Counted from the first letter of the stretch, positions 7,503-17,200 are shown. The stretch is DNA of 64,000 nt from Deltaproteobacteria bacterium (GCA_019306065.1 JAFDMF010000007.1:1-64000); one strand, 5' to 3'. Notes: generated by a model from the sequence alone, not told the origin. Translations and numbers: made by a program.

Positions 7503-8825
7503 TTAACTGTTTTTAATAATGGGTGTTTCCTCTGATAAATATTTTTTTATATAATCAATTTCCTTTTTTTTGGTTTTAATATCTCCTTTGATTTTTGCCT
7601 CAAACAGCCGGTTTATAATTTCCGAAAAGATTGGTCCTGGCTTGATGCCTAATTTTATAATGTCGTTTCCGTTTGTTAGTATTTTTGTATTCTTTGCCTT
7701 TTTATAAATTTTAAAAATCTCTTCTCTTTTAACAGGGCTTTTTAAAGACGCCATCATATATAATATTAACTCGGTTTTGAAAACGGAAATTTTTCTATAT
7801 GCAGTTTTATTTTTTTCTATGTTTTTTAACAGGTTTTTTGCTTCTATCCGCAGGTCGCAAAAAAGTATTTTTTGATTATGCGGGATTTGAAAATATCGGC
7901 ATATATCTTCAGATGCCTCTTTGCCGCAATTATTGATTAAACCGATGAAATAGAGCGCCCATTCGGAATAATCGTTTTTTTTATACAATGAGATAACCTC
8001 CTTTATTCTGTTAAGAAAAGAGAGGGCGCCGGCGTTTGAAGCTATATCCGCATGTATGTTTTGCATTATTTTATACTCGAAAAGTTTTATTAAGGGCAAA
8101 ACAGGGTCTTTTTCTTTTAATATGTATTCTAATTCCGTAAAAAATCTTTTTCCGGAAAGACTGGCAAAGATATTTTTATCAACCGCCTCTTTTATAAGCT
8201 TTTGAGTATGCGGATCTATAGTAAAATTGAAGCGCGTCGCGAATTTTATTGCCCTTAATATTCTGGTAGGATCGTCTATAAAGCTTATATCGTGCAATAC
8301 TTTTACAGTTTTGTTTTTTATATCCTTTATGCCGGAATATATATCTGTTATTTCGCCGAAATTTTTCGGGCTTATGTTTATTAAAATTGTATTGATTGTA
8401 AAATCTCTTCTCATAACATCTTCGGATAATAAGCCGGCTTTTACTTGAGGCAGGGCAGCCGGCGCTTTATAATACTCGCTTCTTGCCGAAGCAATGTCTA
8501 TTTTTAAATTATCCGAAGTTATTAATGTTGCGGTGCCGAATTTTTTATGAGTTTTTAATTTCCAGCCTTTTGTTTCCGCAATTTTTTTTGCAAATTCCAT
8601 GCCGTTTTTTTCTATTACAATATCAATGTCGAAGTTTGGGGTATTTAAAAAAAGGTCTCGAACAAAACCTCCGGCAGCGTAAGCTTGGCAGCCGAATTGC
8701 TCGCTTGCTTTGCCTATTTCTTTTAATATGTTTAATATATTTTTCGGTATTGTTTTTATAATGTTATCTTTCAACTGAGGTCGTCCTGTTTCTATGTTGA
8801 TTATGCTTGAAAAGCTAGTTGTCAT
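7503..8825 (-). CDS. CCA-adding enzyme / poly(A) polymerase family tRNA nucleotidyltransferase
   Basis: A class II pol-beta nucleotidyltransferase, 440 residues. Motifs are AAGGFVRDLFL with NFDIDIVIE (catalytic DxD) at about residues 50-75, EDVMRRDFTINTI (template-arginine region) near residue 138, and DDPTRILRAIKFATRFNF near residue 185, followed by a helical C-terminal body. It adds or repairs the 3' CCA of tRNAs; A-adding only or CC-adding only specificity cannot be excluded. Some deltaproteobacterial homologues carry extra N-terminal DHH and CBS domains; this one lacks them. The last codons (EETPIIKNS) lie in a sequence that recurs at 14059 and 49684, so its C-terminal tail may be repeat-derived. 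It is divergent from the ferredoxin gene at 8887. Confidence 0.88.
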   Translation of the reverse strand: MTTSFSSIINIETGRPQLKDNIIKTIPKNILNILKEIGKASEQFGCQAYAAGGFVRDLFLNTPNFDIDIVIEKNGMEFAKKIAETKGWKLKTHKKFGTATLITSDNLKIDIASARSEYYKAPAALPQVKAGLLSEDVMRRDFTINTILINISPKNFGEITDIYSGIKDIKNKTVKVLHDISFIDDPTRILRAIKFATRFNFTIDPHTQKLIKEAVDKNIFASLSGKRFFTELEYILKEKDPVLPLIKLFEYKIMQNIHADIASNAGALSFLNRIKEVISLYKKNDYSEWALYFIGLINNCGKEASEDICRYFQIPHNQKILFCDLRIEAKNLLKNIEKNKTAYRKISVFKTELILYMMASLKSPVKREEIFKIYKKAKNTKILTNGNDIIKLGIKPGPIFSEIINRLFEAKIKGDIKTKKKEIDYIKKYLSEETPIIKNS

Positions 8826-8886
8826 ACTTTATTATACGCGATAGTTTTTATCCAGTTATAAAATAATTTTTTTAAAGGAGCAAAAC

Positions 8887-10167
8887 ATGGGACATATCGC
8901 CGTAAAAGATGTTTATGAAAAACTCGGAAACAAAATAGATTCCCTTTCTACAAGGGTTGCTTTAAATAAAACCTTTTATGAAATTTTAAAAGAGCTTTAT
9001 ACGGAAAAAGAGGCGGATTTTATTTGCAGGATGCCTTACGGGTTTTCGAGCCTAAAAAAAATAGTAAAAGTTGCCAAGTTTTCGGAAGCGGCTGTTAAAG
9101 AGAGGCTTGCATCCCTTTGTTCAAAAGGGCTTGTTATGGATATTCTATCAAGAGGTAAATTTTATTATATGCTCTCTCCTATGGTTGTAGGAATTTTTGA
9201 ATTTACGATGATGCGCACAGACGATAAGGTTGACTCTAAAAAGATGGCTTCTCTTTTTCACCGATATATGCTTGGAGACGATGAATTTTTCGCTAAAAAT
9301 TTTAAAAGCGGAGATAAAGCGGCTATTATGAGAACTCTGCCTTATGAAGAGGCTATAAAAAAAAATGACGGATATGTAGAGATTCTAAGCTATGAAAAAG
9401 CGAAAGATATTATAGAACAGGCAAAAAAGATTTCCGTAGGGCTTTGCTCTTGCAGGCATGAAAAACTGCATCTTGATAAAAAGGAATGCGACATTCCTTT
9501 AGATACTTGCACAAGTTTTAATAAGTCTGCGGATTTTTTGATAAGAAACAATTTCGCAAAAGAGCTTTCAAAAAGCGGGATGCTGGAAAAACTTGCTCAA
9601 TCAAAAGAAGCCGGGCTTGTATTAAATGCGGATAACGTTCAAAAAAGCGTAAATTATCTGTGTCATTGTTGTAAATGCTGCTGTAATCTTTTTTTGGCTA
9701 TCAATAAGCATGGAATTACCAATATTATTATGACCTCCAATTTTATTGCCCAAATAGACCCGTCTTCATGCGTTGGCTGCGGTTTATGCGCGGATGCCTG
9801 CCCTGTTAACGCTATATCTATGATTGAAGATAAAAACAGCAATGCCAAAAAAGACAGAAGACCGAAAATAGACAAAAAATTTTGTCTGGGCTGCGGAGTA
9901 TGCGGATTAAAATGCAAAACAGAGGCTATAAAATTGATTCCGCGGAAACAGCGGGTTATTACTCCCGAAGATGCTTTGGAAAAGACGCTGCTTCAATGTA
10001 TTGAAAGAGAAACTTTACAATATCAGCTTTTTGACGACCCTAACAGAATAACCCATAAATTTGCCAGAACATTTGTAGGGGCTTTTTTAAGGCTTTCGCC
10101 GGTAAAAAGAGCGCTTGTAAGCGGACGGCTTAAATCCGCTTTTTTAAACTTTGTTAAAAAAGGATAA
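8887..10167 (+). CDS. Winged-helix / dicluster [4Fe-4S] ferredoxin protein
   Basis: A 426-residue protein with an N-terminal region (about residues 30-110) that reads like a winged helix-turn-helix (VKERLASLCSKGLVMDI). A middle part has extra cysteines (GLCSCRHEK, then CHCCKCCC near residue 262). A bacterial ferredoxin module follows with two CxxCxxCxxxC/CP motifs: CVGCGLCADACP near residue 295 and CLGCGVCGLKC near residue 335. AAAGGAG sits just upstream of ATG. Such proteins are common hypothetical ferredoxins in sulfate- and iron-reducing Deltaproteobacteria. Whether it binds DNA or only carries electrons is not decided by sequence. It appears to be monocistronic, facing away from the CCA gene. 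Confidence 0.75.
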   Translation: MGHIAVKDVYEKLGNKIDSLSTRVALNKTFYEILKELYTEKEADFICRMPYGFSSLKKIVKVAKFSEAAVKERLASLCSKGLVMDILSRGKFYYMLSPMVVGIFEFTMMRTDDKVDSKKMASLFHRYMLGDDEFFAKNFKSGDKAAIMRTLPYEEAIKKNDGYVEILSYEKAKDIIEQAKKISVGLCSCRHEKLHLDKKECDIPLDTCTSFNKSADFLIRNNFAKELSKSGMLEKLAQSKEAGLVLNADNVQKSVNYLCHCCKCCCNLFLAINKHGITNIIMTSNFIAQIDPSSCVGCGLCADACPVNAISMIEDKNSNAKKDRRPKIDKKFCLGCGVCGLKCKTEAIKLIPRKQRVITPEDALEKTLLQCIERETLQYQLFDDPNRITHKFARTFVGAFLRLSPVKRALVSGRLKSAFLNFVKKG

Positions 10168-10288
10168 GGGGCGGTTTTTTAGTCTTAACTAACCATATTA
10201 ATTATAACTAAACGGTTTACTTATTGCTTAATAGGGCTTATATATTGGTTAAAAAATATTTTATAAAAAAATAAAAAAGAATTGCATT

Positions 10289-10437
10289 ATGACTGTTGCG
10301 GTTAGAATATCGAACGATTTGATAAAAAAAGCGGAATTAAGATCAAAAGTCGTAAAAAGGTCTTTATCCGGTTAGATTGAATATTGGGCAAAAATCGGAG
10401 AGAAAAAATTTTTGTAGAAGCAACGGCAGAATATAAT
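10289..10437 (+). pseudogene. ParD-like antitoxin relic
   Basis: From ATG 10289 the frame reads MTVAVRISNDLIKKAEL, then RSLSG, and stops at TAG 10373. Reading through gives IEYWAKIGE. That is the pattern of ParD-like type II antitoxins (RIS-DLI-A and a QIEYWA-IG segment), with the expected Gln codon replaced by a stop. A further frame break follows before a plausible end EATAEYN. No matching toxin gene is adjacent. This is a broken copy, not an expressed full-length protein. Confidence 0.6.
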
Positions 10438-10441
10438 TGAA

Positions 10442-10673
10442 TTAACATTCCGAAAGCAATTTAAAATATTGCTCTCTTGATATTTCGGCGGTTTTCATAT
10501 TGGCTTGTATAATGTTTTTATCGATTTCACCATACTCCGGTATAATGACGGGACGCAAAACTCCTTCTTTAACATAAGCTCTATGAGAGCCGTTTTGCCG
10601 CTCAAAAACAAAGCCCGCTTTTTATAAAAATACATTCAAGTTTTTTCCAATGTATTGGCGTTAAGCGAGGCAA
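10442..10673 (-). pseudogene. hicA: HicA-type mRNA interferase toxin, frameshifted
   Basis: Starting at TTG 10673, overlapping the hicB stop, the frame reads LPRLTPIHWKKLECIFIK. One extra A in an A-run near 10622 then shifts it to a quick stop. In the next frame it continues FERQNGSHRAYVKEG, VIIPEYGEIDK and a terminal EQYFKLLSEC. The G-S-H catalytic segment and the overall size of about 75 residues fit HicA double-stranded-RNA-binding toxins. The toxin therefore seems inactivated, unless the extra A is an assembly error. It is absent from the ORF track because of the break. Confidence 0.7.
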
Positions 10674-10999
10674 TGTTTTAAGCTTTTACTATCAGGAGAA
10701 AGAAGATGGAGCGGAATATTAATATAATCTTCTCTGTTTATTTGTTTTGTAGCTTTAGTATCGGCTTCAATAGGCGACGAATAACATTCAATGCCGCGCT
10801 GTTTAAGTGCTGCCTCTAGTACGCCTCGTTCGCAACAAGAAATTAAAAAAACAGTTAAAGCTTCATTTAAATTATTTTTTGCTTCTTCTTTGGTTTTGCC
10901 TTGGGTAAAAACGTCTAATATAGGACATGAAGCAATAAGCCATTTATCTTTTTTTTCTATTTTAACAGGAAGGCTGATCTCCATAGATATGTTAGGCAT
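10661..10999 (-). CDS. hicB: HicB-type antitoxin
   Basis: A 112-residue protein with the HicB N-terminal partial RNase-H-like fold: a hydrophobic strand, then WLIASCPILDVFTQGKTKEEAKNNLNEALTVFL, which matches the family pattern for CP-LDV-TQG-T-EEA-NL-EA. The C-terminal part is short. GGAG lies about 8 bases upstream of ATG. It overlaps the hicA relic by 13 bp, the reverse of the more usual toxin-first order but also common. A double inverted repeat just upstream is a good candidate for its autoregulatory operator. With hicA broken it may be a leftover or act on another toxin copy. Confidence 0.85.
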   Translation of the reverse strand: MPNISMEISLPVKIEKKDKWLIASCPILDVFTQGKTKEEAKNNLNEALTVFLISCCERGVLEAALKQRGIECYSSPIEADTKATKQINREDYINIPLHLLSPDSKSLKHCLA

Positions 11000-11029
11000 T
11001 TTTATCTCCGATTTTTATATGAATATAAT

Positions 11030-11062
11030 TTAGTTAAAAAACTAATTAGTTGAAAAACTAAC
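11030..11062 (-). promoter_or_regulatory. Tandem inverted-repeat operator upstream of hicB
   Basis: Two consecutive perfect palindromes are visible: TTAGTT-AAAA-AACTAA and TTAGTT-GAAA-AACTAA. They lie about 31 bp upstream of the hicB start. This is the geometry of the autoregulatory operators bound by HicB dimers in toxin-antitoxin operons. Protein binding is inferred. Confidence 0.6.
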
Positions 11063-11360
11063 ATAACTATCTACATATAAAAAAACATTATTGTCAATAT
11101 ATATATGTCGGCTATTCTATATATAAGCGTCAATATGTTGTGTTGAATAGCATTATATAATTATAAAAAATTATGTTACAAGCATTTTTTTGTCATTGAC
11201 GTCCCATTTGGAAAATAATTATATCATCAAAATAAAAAGAATTTTCAGCCTTATATTAATTCGTTTAAAGTAATATATTTTAAAAGCTCCTGTTTTTTAT
11301 TTTAAATTCTTCTTGAAAAATAAAATAAAATAAAATAATAAAGTTTCCTGTTTAAGTTAA
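11063..11360. other. AT-rich intergenic region upstream of tRNA-Val
   Basis: No ORF of note. It contains alternating TA runs near 11100, a possible sigma70 promoter at 11196-11224, and a short tandem run of AAAAT units near 11318-11338. Confidence 0.5.
11196..11224 (+). promoter_or_regulatory. Putative sigma70 promoter for tRNA-Val/serS
   Basis: TTGACG followed after 17 bases by TTATAT. It points toward the tRNA-Val gene about 135 bp downstream. Consensus match is moderate and other sites in this AT-rich stretch are possible. Confidence 0.35.
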
Positions 11361-11437
11361 AGGCGCGTAGCTCAGCTGGCAAGAGCGCTACCCCGACACG
11401 GTAGAGGTCGTTGGTTCAAGTCCAATCGCGCCTACCA
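11361..11437 (+). tRNA. tRNA-Val (anticodon GAC)
   Basis: A complete cloverleaf can be drawn: acceptor AGGCGCG/CGCGCCT, D arm GCTC/GAGC, anticodon stem CTACC/GGTAG with loop CCGACAC, T arm GTTGG TTCAAGT CCAAT, and encoded ACCA. The anticodon is GAC. It lies 30 bp upstream of the serS start and is probably co-transcribed with it. It is not in the ORF track. Confidence 0.95.
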
Positions 11438-11467
11438 AAAAATTTTATAATCATATCGGACAACCTC

Positions 11468-12751
11468 ATGTTAGACGTCAAAAATATAAGACAAAATTTT
11501 TCTTTAATTAAAAAAGGATTGGAAAACCGCAATGCGGATATTAACCTTGAAGAGCTTATTTTATCGGATGACAAACGAAAAGAGATTCTTTTTGAACTTG
11601 AAGAGCTCAGATATAAGCGAAATAGCGTATCTGACAAAATAGCGGAGTTAAAAAGAGCAAAAGCGGATGCCAATAGTCTTATTTTGGAAATGCGGGAAGT
11701 TTCGGCAAGAATTAAAACTTTGGAAAAGGATTTATCCGATACGGAAGCGGAGATTAATAAAAGGCTTATAGTTATTCCCAATATTCCCCATTCTTCCGCG
11801 CCGGTAGGAAAAAACGAGGCGGATAATAAGCTTGTAAAAAAGGAAGGGACGCCGAAAAATTTTGATTTTGAGCCGAAAGCCCATTGGGATATAGGAGAGG
11901 CTTTAAATATTTTGGATTTTGAAAGAGCGGCAAAAATAACAGGCGCAAGATTTCCTTTATATTACGGCGCAGGGGCAAGATTAGAAAGAGCCTTAATTAA
12001 CTTTATGTTAGATATTCATACAATCGAACATGGATATAAAGAGACGCTTCCTCCTTTTATAGTAAATAGAAACAGTATGACGGCAACAGGGCAGCTTCCG
12101 AAATTCGAAGAAGACCTTTTTAAAATTAAAGGAACCGATTATTTTCTTATTCCTACGGCGGAAGTTCCGGTAACCAACATTTATAATAACGAAATATTGG
12201 CAGAAGCAAATTTACCGATTTTACATACGGCATACACTCCTTGTTTTCGTTCCGAAGCGGGGGCTTACGGAAAGGATACGAGAGGACTTATAAGGCAGCA
12301 TCAGTTTAATAAAGTGGAGCTGGTAAAATTTGTAAAACCGGAAGATTCTTATGCCGAGTTAGAAACTCTTTTAAAAAATGCGGAAGAGATATTAAAAAGA
12401 TTAAAAATTCCTTACCGAGTTGTTACCCTTTGCACCGGAGATTTAGGGTTTTCCGCGGCAAAAACTTATGACATAGAAGTATGGATGCCAGCCCAAGGGG
12501 TTTACAGAGAAATATCTTCCTGCAGCAATTTCGAAGATTTTCAGGCAAGACGGGCAAATATAAGATTTAAAAGAGAAGGCAAAAAGAAAACCGAATTTAT
12601 TCATACCTTAAACGGCTCCGGGCTTGCGGTAGGAAGAACCTTTGCGGCAATACTTGAAAATTTTCAACAAGCAGACGGTTCCGTAACAATTCCGGAGGCG
12701 TTGGTCCCCTACATGAACGGCATTAAAAAAATCGGTTGCCTAACTTCGTAG
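11468..12751 (+). CDS. serS: Seryl-tRNA synthetase
   Basis: Class II synthetase charging tRNA-Ser. An N-terminal long coiled-coil tRNA-binding arm spans about residues 30-105. The catalytic core shows motif 2 ([21 protein letters not shown]) and motif 3 ([17 protein letters not shown]), followed by [14 protein letters not shown]. The ORF-track start at 11411 lies inside tRNA-Val; the ATG at 11468 ([11 protein letters not shown]) is the family-typical start and gives 427 residues. Unusually, the last codons (IGCLTS and the stop) fall inside a dispersed repeat copy that fills the space to ychF. Confidence 0.95.
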   Translation: MLDVKNIRQNFSLIKKGLENRNADINLEELILSDDKRKEILFELEELRYKRNSVSDKIAELKRAKADANSLILEMREVSARIKTLEKDLSDTEAEINKRLIVIPNIPHSSAPVGKNEADNKLVKKEGTPKNFDFEPKAHWDIGEALNILDFERAAKITGARFPLYYGAGARLERALINFMLDIHTIEHGYKETLPPFIVNRNSMTATGQLPKFEEDLFKIKGTDYFLIPTAEVPVTNIYNNEILAEANLPILHTAYTPCFRSEAGAYGKDTRGLIRQHQFNKVELVKFVKPEDSYAELETLLKNAEEILKRLKIPYRVVTLCTGDLGFSAAKTYDIEVWMPAQGVYREISSCSNFEDFQARRANIRFKREGKKKTEFIHTLNGSGLAVGRTFAAILENFQQADGSVTIPEALVPYMNGIKKIGCLTS

Positions 12752-12874
12752 TTTGCCCGTTTGCGGCGTTGAAATTTTTTTTAATCCTCGAAATATTACA
12801 TATATTCCTGCGGTTAAAATTTTCGCAAGCCTTGAAAAAGAACAAACTACTTTTTTGCGTAACGGAATTATACG
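12733..12874. repeat. Dispersed palindromic intergenic repeat, copy D
   Basis: It contains GTAGTTTGCCCGTTT, AATCCTCGAAATATT, ATTCCTGCGGTTAAAATTTT, GCAAGCCTTGAAAA and GAACAAACTAC, aligning with the 13901 and reversed 52837 copies. It spans exactly the space between the convergent genes serS and ychF, and the serS stop codon TAG is part of it. Self-complementary ends (GTAGTTTG/CAAACTAC) would form a hairpin that might also serve as a terminator for both genes. Confidence 0.75.
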
Positions 12875-13887
12875 TTGAAACGGAAATTAATTATATCCCC
12901 GTCCGCCACAATATAAGTTTTTCCTTCAAGCCTTACTGTGCCGGCTTCTTTTGCTTTCGGATACCCGCCCGCTTTTATTAGATCGTTATAAGCGACAACT
13001 TCGGCGCGGATAAACCCTTTTTTAATATCCGAATGTATTACGTCCGCGGCGTCTAATGCGGATGTCCCTTTTTTTATAGTCCAAGCCCTAACCTCGTCTT
13101 TTCCTACGGTAAAAAAGGATATAAGACCAAGCAGATCGTAAGACTTTTTTATCACCCTATCCATAGCCAAATCGGATATGTTGAACTCTTTTAAAAATTC
13201 AAAAGCCTCTTTTTCCGGCATCTGCATTATTTCATGTTCTAATTTTCCTCTTAATACCATTGTGTCGTCATCTGTCTTCTCTGTAAAAGACGGAATATTT
13301 TCATCTTCATCGTCGTTGTTAAATAGTAAAAGTTTCGGCTTTGCGGTTAAAAAAGTAAAACCTCTTAATTGGCGAGCCGTTGCTATTTTCGTATTTTTTC
13401 GGATAGGTTTTTCCGCTTCCAAAAGTTGTAACGCCTCTTTTAATAAAGATAATTCCTGATTATCTATCTGCTTTCCTCTTTTTTTATCTGTGGCAATCCG
13501 TTCTATTCTTTTTTCTGCGGTAATAAAATCCGCAAGAGTCAATTCTTGTTCTAATGTTAAAACATCTTCGTAAGGGGATATTTTATCGTCTGCATAAGCT
13601 TTAAAATTTTTTATTACCTGAATAATAGCGTCGCAGTCTCTTATATTATTATATGCGGTATCCTTTTCCGTTGCGTTTTCCTGTTTTTTGGGAAGAAAAT
13701 ATTTAATCTGAGCATAAATGGTTTTTTGCGGTTCAAACATTGCGGATAATTTGTCTATTCTTTTATCCGGCACAGTTACGGTTTCTAACCTGTCTTCGTT
13801 TTTAAAACCGCTATCAAATTTTTTTGTAAGGGCTTCAAACACCGTTTTTTTGCCGGATAAAGGCAGTCCTATAATTCCGAGTTTCAT
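12868..13887 (-). CDS. ychF: YchF/OLA1-family Obg-like ATPase, divergent
   Basis: A TRAFAC-class P-loop NTPase of 339 residues. The Walker A segment is GLPLSGKKTVFEAL at residues 7-20 (GLPNVGKS in typical YchF). The middle part has a helical insertion with TLADFITAEKRIERI. The C-terminal TGS-like domain contains TVGKDEVRAWTIKKGTSALDAADVIHSDIKKGFIRAEV, which is diagnostic for YchF. The G-loop and nucleotide-specificity region (LLFNNDDED) differ from standard YchF, so this is a divergent paralogue. YchF proteins bind ATP and ribosomes and take part in stress responses. A repeat copy abuts its 5' end; RBS AGGGGG is present. Confidence 0.85.
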   Translation of the reverse strand: MKLGIIGLPLSGKKTVFEALTKKFDSGFKNEDRLETVTVPDKRIDKLSAMFEPQKTIYAQIKYFLPKKQENATEKDTAYNNIRDCDAIIQVIKNFKAYADDKISPYEDVLTLEQELTLADFITAEKRIERIATDKKRGKQIDNQELSLLKEALQLLEAEKPIRKNTKIATARQLRGFTFLTAKPKLLLFNNDDEDENIPSFTEKTDDDTMVLRGKLEHEIMQMPEKEAFEFLKEFNISDLAMDRVIKKSYDLLGLISFFTVGKDEVRAWTIKKGTSALDAADVIHSDIKKGFIRAEVVAYNDLIKAGGYPKAKEAGTVRLEGKTYIVADGDIINFRFNV

Positions 13888-13900
13888 ATTCCCCCTGTTT

Positions 13901-14045
13901 AAATTTTGCCGTATAATTTCGTAGTTTGCTCGTTTTCTGCGTTATGCTTAAATTTTAAACCGTTACTTATTATTAATAAGCCTGCGGTTAAAATTTTTGC
14001 ATGCCTTACAAACGAACAAACCACTTTGTTATCCGGCGAAATTTT
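13901..14045. repeat. Dispersed palindromic intergenic repeat, copy B
   Basis: It has complementary ends (AAATTTTGCCGTATAA against TTATCCGGCGAAATTT) and the shared internal blocks CGTTTTCTGCGTTATGCTTAAATTTTAA, CCTGCGGTTAAAATTTTTGCA and GAACAAACCACTTTGTTATCC. It ends 13 bp from the ychF start codon, as copy A does for arcC. The homology with copy A continues rightward to about 14090. Confidence 0.8.
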
Positions 14046-14256
14046 ATTATTATTTTTTACGATTAAATTTTTTAATAACGGGCGTTTCCTTTGTCCCTTT
14101 TAAAATTAATATAAAAGTTGTTTTAATTCTGTTTGTCAATATTAAAAACTTTTGATGTTTTTTACGCCTTCTTATAACTTGAAAATCGAACTATTATCGG
14201 ATAAGTATTTTTTTAACAAAAAAAATCAAACAATTTAAAAAGCCGGAAGTTTAACA
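14046..14256. other. Leader region of the defence module
   Basis: It contains the recurring segment ACGATTAAATTTTTTAATAACGGGCGTTTCCT (14059-14090), also seen at the 3' end of the CCA gene (7499) and at 49684. On the minus strand it could encode an ETPVIK-like tail, suggesting repeat or relic sequence. The rest is AT-rich with no clear promoter. Confidence 0.4.
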
Positions 14257-17200
14257 ATGAATACCGATTTATCATTTATTACAAACCAAGAAAACATAAG
14301 CCTTAAAAAAAGGTTTAGGGTTTTAATCAAAGATTCATTATTTTTCGATTCCCTTTCCGCATATTTTTATTCAAGCGGTTTTTACGCCGTATATCCGGCG
14401 CTTAAAAATACAAAAAAAATAAGAATTTTAATCGGCATAGGATCGGATAAAAAAACATTCGATATTATAGAAAAAGGAAATATCGATAAACGCCCTCTTC
14501 TTGATTTTTCTTTTGCGGAAACCAAAACAAAGTTTGAAAACCAAGTTAAAACCGAAATGGCAAACTCTGCAGATAATAAAAAAGTGGAAGAAGGAGTTTA
14601 TAAATTTATAGAATGGATAAAAAGCGGCAAACTACAAATTAAAGCCTATCCGTCCCGCAAACTGCATGCCAAACTATACATTATGACATTTAAAGAAGGG
14701 GACAGAGACGCGGGCAGAATTATTACCGGCTCCAGCAATTTTACCAAAAGCGGATTGAGCGATAATTTGGAATTTAACGTAGAGCTTAAAAACAGAAGCG
14801 ATTATGAATTTGCAAAAAAAAAGTTTGAAGAATTATGGCAAGACGCGGTTGACGTAAGCCAAAAATATATAGACACAATTAACGGCAAAACATGGCTTGC
14901 TAAAAACATTACCCCTTATACGCTATACTTAAAGTTTCTTTACGAATATTTTAAAGAAGACCTTAATTTAAGCGACCAAACTTATATACAATATATGCCT
15001 TTCGGTTTTAAAAAATTTGAATATCAACGGCAGGCAATTTTAAACGCAAAAAAAATAGTTTCGGAATACGGCGGAGTTTTTATCGCAGACGTGGTAGGTT
15101 TGGGAAAAACATATATTGCGACAATGCTATCATCGCAGCTTGCAGGAAGAACCCTTGTTATAGCTCCTCCGGCTCTTTTAAAAAAATCTAACCCCGGCTC
15201 TTGGTCCAACCTATTTTCTGATTTTAACGTTCCGGCAGATTTTGAATCCGCAGGCAAGCTTGATCATATCTTAAAAAGAGGAACAGGTAAATATTCAAAC
15301 ATAATAATAGACGAAGCTCATCGTTTTCGTAACGAATCTACCGCAACCTACGGAAAGCTTGCCGAGATATGCCGCGGCAAAAAAGTAATGTTGGTAACCG
15401 CAACCCCCTTAAACAATACCCCGAAAGACATTTTAAGCCTTATTAAACTGTTTCAAGATTCTAAAAAAAGCGGCATTATGGAGGCTCCGGATCTGGAATT
15501 ATTTTTTGGAAGATTAGAAAAAAAATTAAAAAATTTAGACAGAAAAAAAGATTATGACAAATATATAGACATAGTTAAGCAAAACGCAAAACAAATCCGA
15601 AACAAAGTATTAAAACATTTAATGGTGCGCAGAACAAGAAACGAAATAAAAAAATATTTTGCGGAGGATATAAAAAAACAGGGCTTAAAATTTCCCAAAG
15701 TAGAAAGACCGACACCTCTTTTTTATCAACTTAATAAAAAAGAGGATGAAATATTTAATAAAACCATAAAGCTAATTACGGATGATTTTAAATACGCCCG
15801 TTATATGCCGATGCTTTATTATCAAGGAAAAATAAATCAATTTGAAGCTCAATCGCAAAAAAACTTAGGGCGTTTTATGAAAGTTTTGTTAGTTAAAAGA
15901 TTAGAAAGCAGTTTTTTTGCGTTCCGCAATTCCATAGAAAGATTTATTAATTCTTATGAAATTTTTTTAAAGGAGTTTAAAAACGGCTATATTTATATAA
16001 GCAAAAAAGATACCGCTAAAATATTCGAGGCGTTGCAGCAAGATAATGACGAAGTAATTCAAAAATTAATAGATAAAGGCAGGGCGGAAAAATATGAGGC
16101 AAAAGATTTCAATAAAAAATTAAAAACAGATTTGGAATACGATCTTGCAATATTAAAAAATATAGAAGATCTTTGGCGACAAGTTAAAAGAGATCCGAAG
16201 TTGTTAAAATTTAAGGACGAACTTTTACAAAATAAAATTTTAAAGAAAAACCATATAATAATATTTACAGAATCAAAAGAAACCGCAGATTATCTTTATA
16301 AAAACATAAATAGCGCGGATATAGGCAAACCTCTTAAATTTACCGGAGAATCCGGCGAATCTATCCGCGAAAAAGTTTTGGAAAACTTTGACGCAAACGT
16401 CCGCGAGCAAAAAAACGACTACCGAATACTTATTTCAACCGAAGTTCTATCCGAAGGGGTAAACCTGCATCGCGCAAATACGGTTATAAATTACGATATC
16501 CCTTGGAACCCTACGCGGATGATGCAGCGAGCCGGCAGAATCAACCGAGTAGCCGCTCCGTTTAGCAAAATCTATACATTTAATTTTTTCCCTACGGCTC
16601 AGGCAAACAGCCAAATAGGATTAAAAGAGGCTGCAAAAGTAAAAATAAACGCTTTTTTAACCCTTTTGGGCGGAGACGCGGAACTTTTAACCGAAGGAGA
16701 GCCCATAGCCTCCCATCAGCTTTTTGACAAATTAATTTCAAAAACCGCGGTAGAATCAGAAAATGACGAAGAAAGCGAATTAAAATATCTGCATACAATC
16801 AAAGAAATTCGAGAAAACCAACCGGAATTTTTTGAAAAAATAAAAAAACTTCCGCCAAAAGCCCGCAGCGCAAAAAAAAACAAAGAAATTAAAGACGAGC
16901 TTATAACATATTTTAGATCCGGAAAACTTCAGAAATTTTTTATTGCCAACCCAAAAACAAAAGCAAAAGAGTTAGACTTTATAACCGCCGCAGGCGTCAT
17001 AAAAAGCCGGGCGGACGCAAAAACCGAAAAACTTCCCAAAAGAATATACGGACTGCTTAAAAAAAACAAAAACGCATTTAAAGAATCTACAACTCAGGAA
17101 ACAGACGCTCCGTTTGTTAAAAAAGGAGCGGGCAGCGCGGTAAGAATTATAAAAATTTTAAAAGCAACCCTTAAAATCGGCAAACAACTAACCGACGAGC

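Noticed and set aside
9663-9917. Minus-strand ORF of 84 aa inside the ferredoxin gene
   Set aside because: Antisense shadow of Cys/Gly-rich codons; no ribosome-binding site or recognisable domain.
10373-10375. TAG in the ParD-like gene as a recoded (pyrrolysine) codon
   Set aside because: A second frame break follows and no other gene here shows in-frame TAG, so simple decay is the better explanation.
11411-11467. ORF-track start of serS at 11411
   Set aside because: It lies inside the tRNA-Val T arm. The ATG at 11468 gives the normal SerRS N-terminus.
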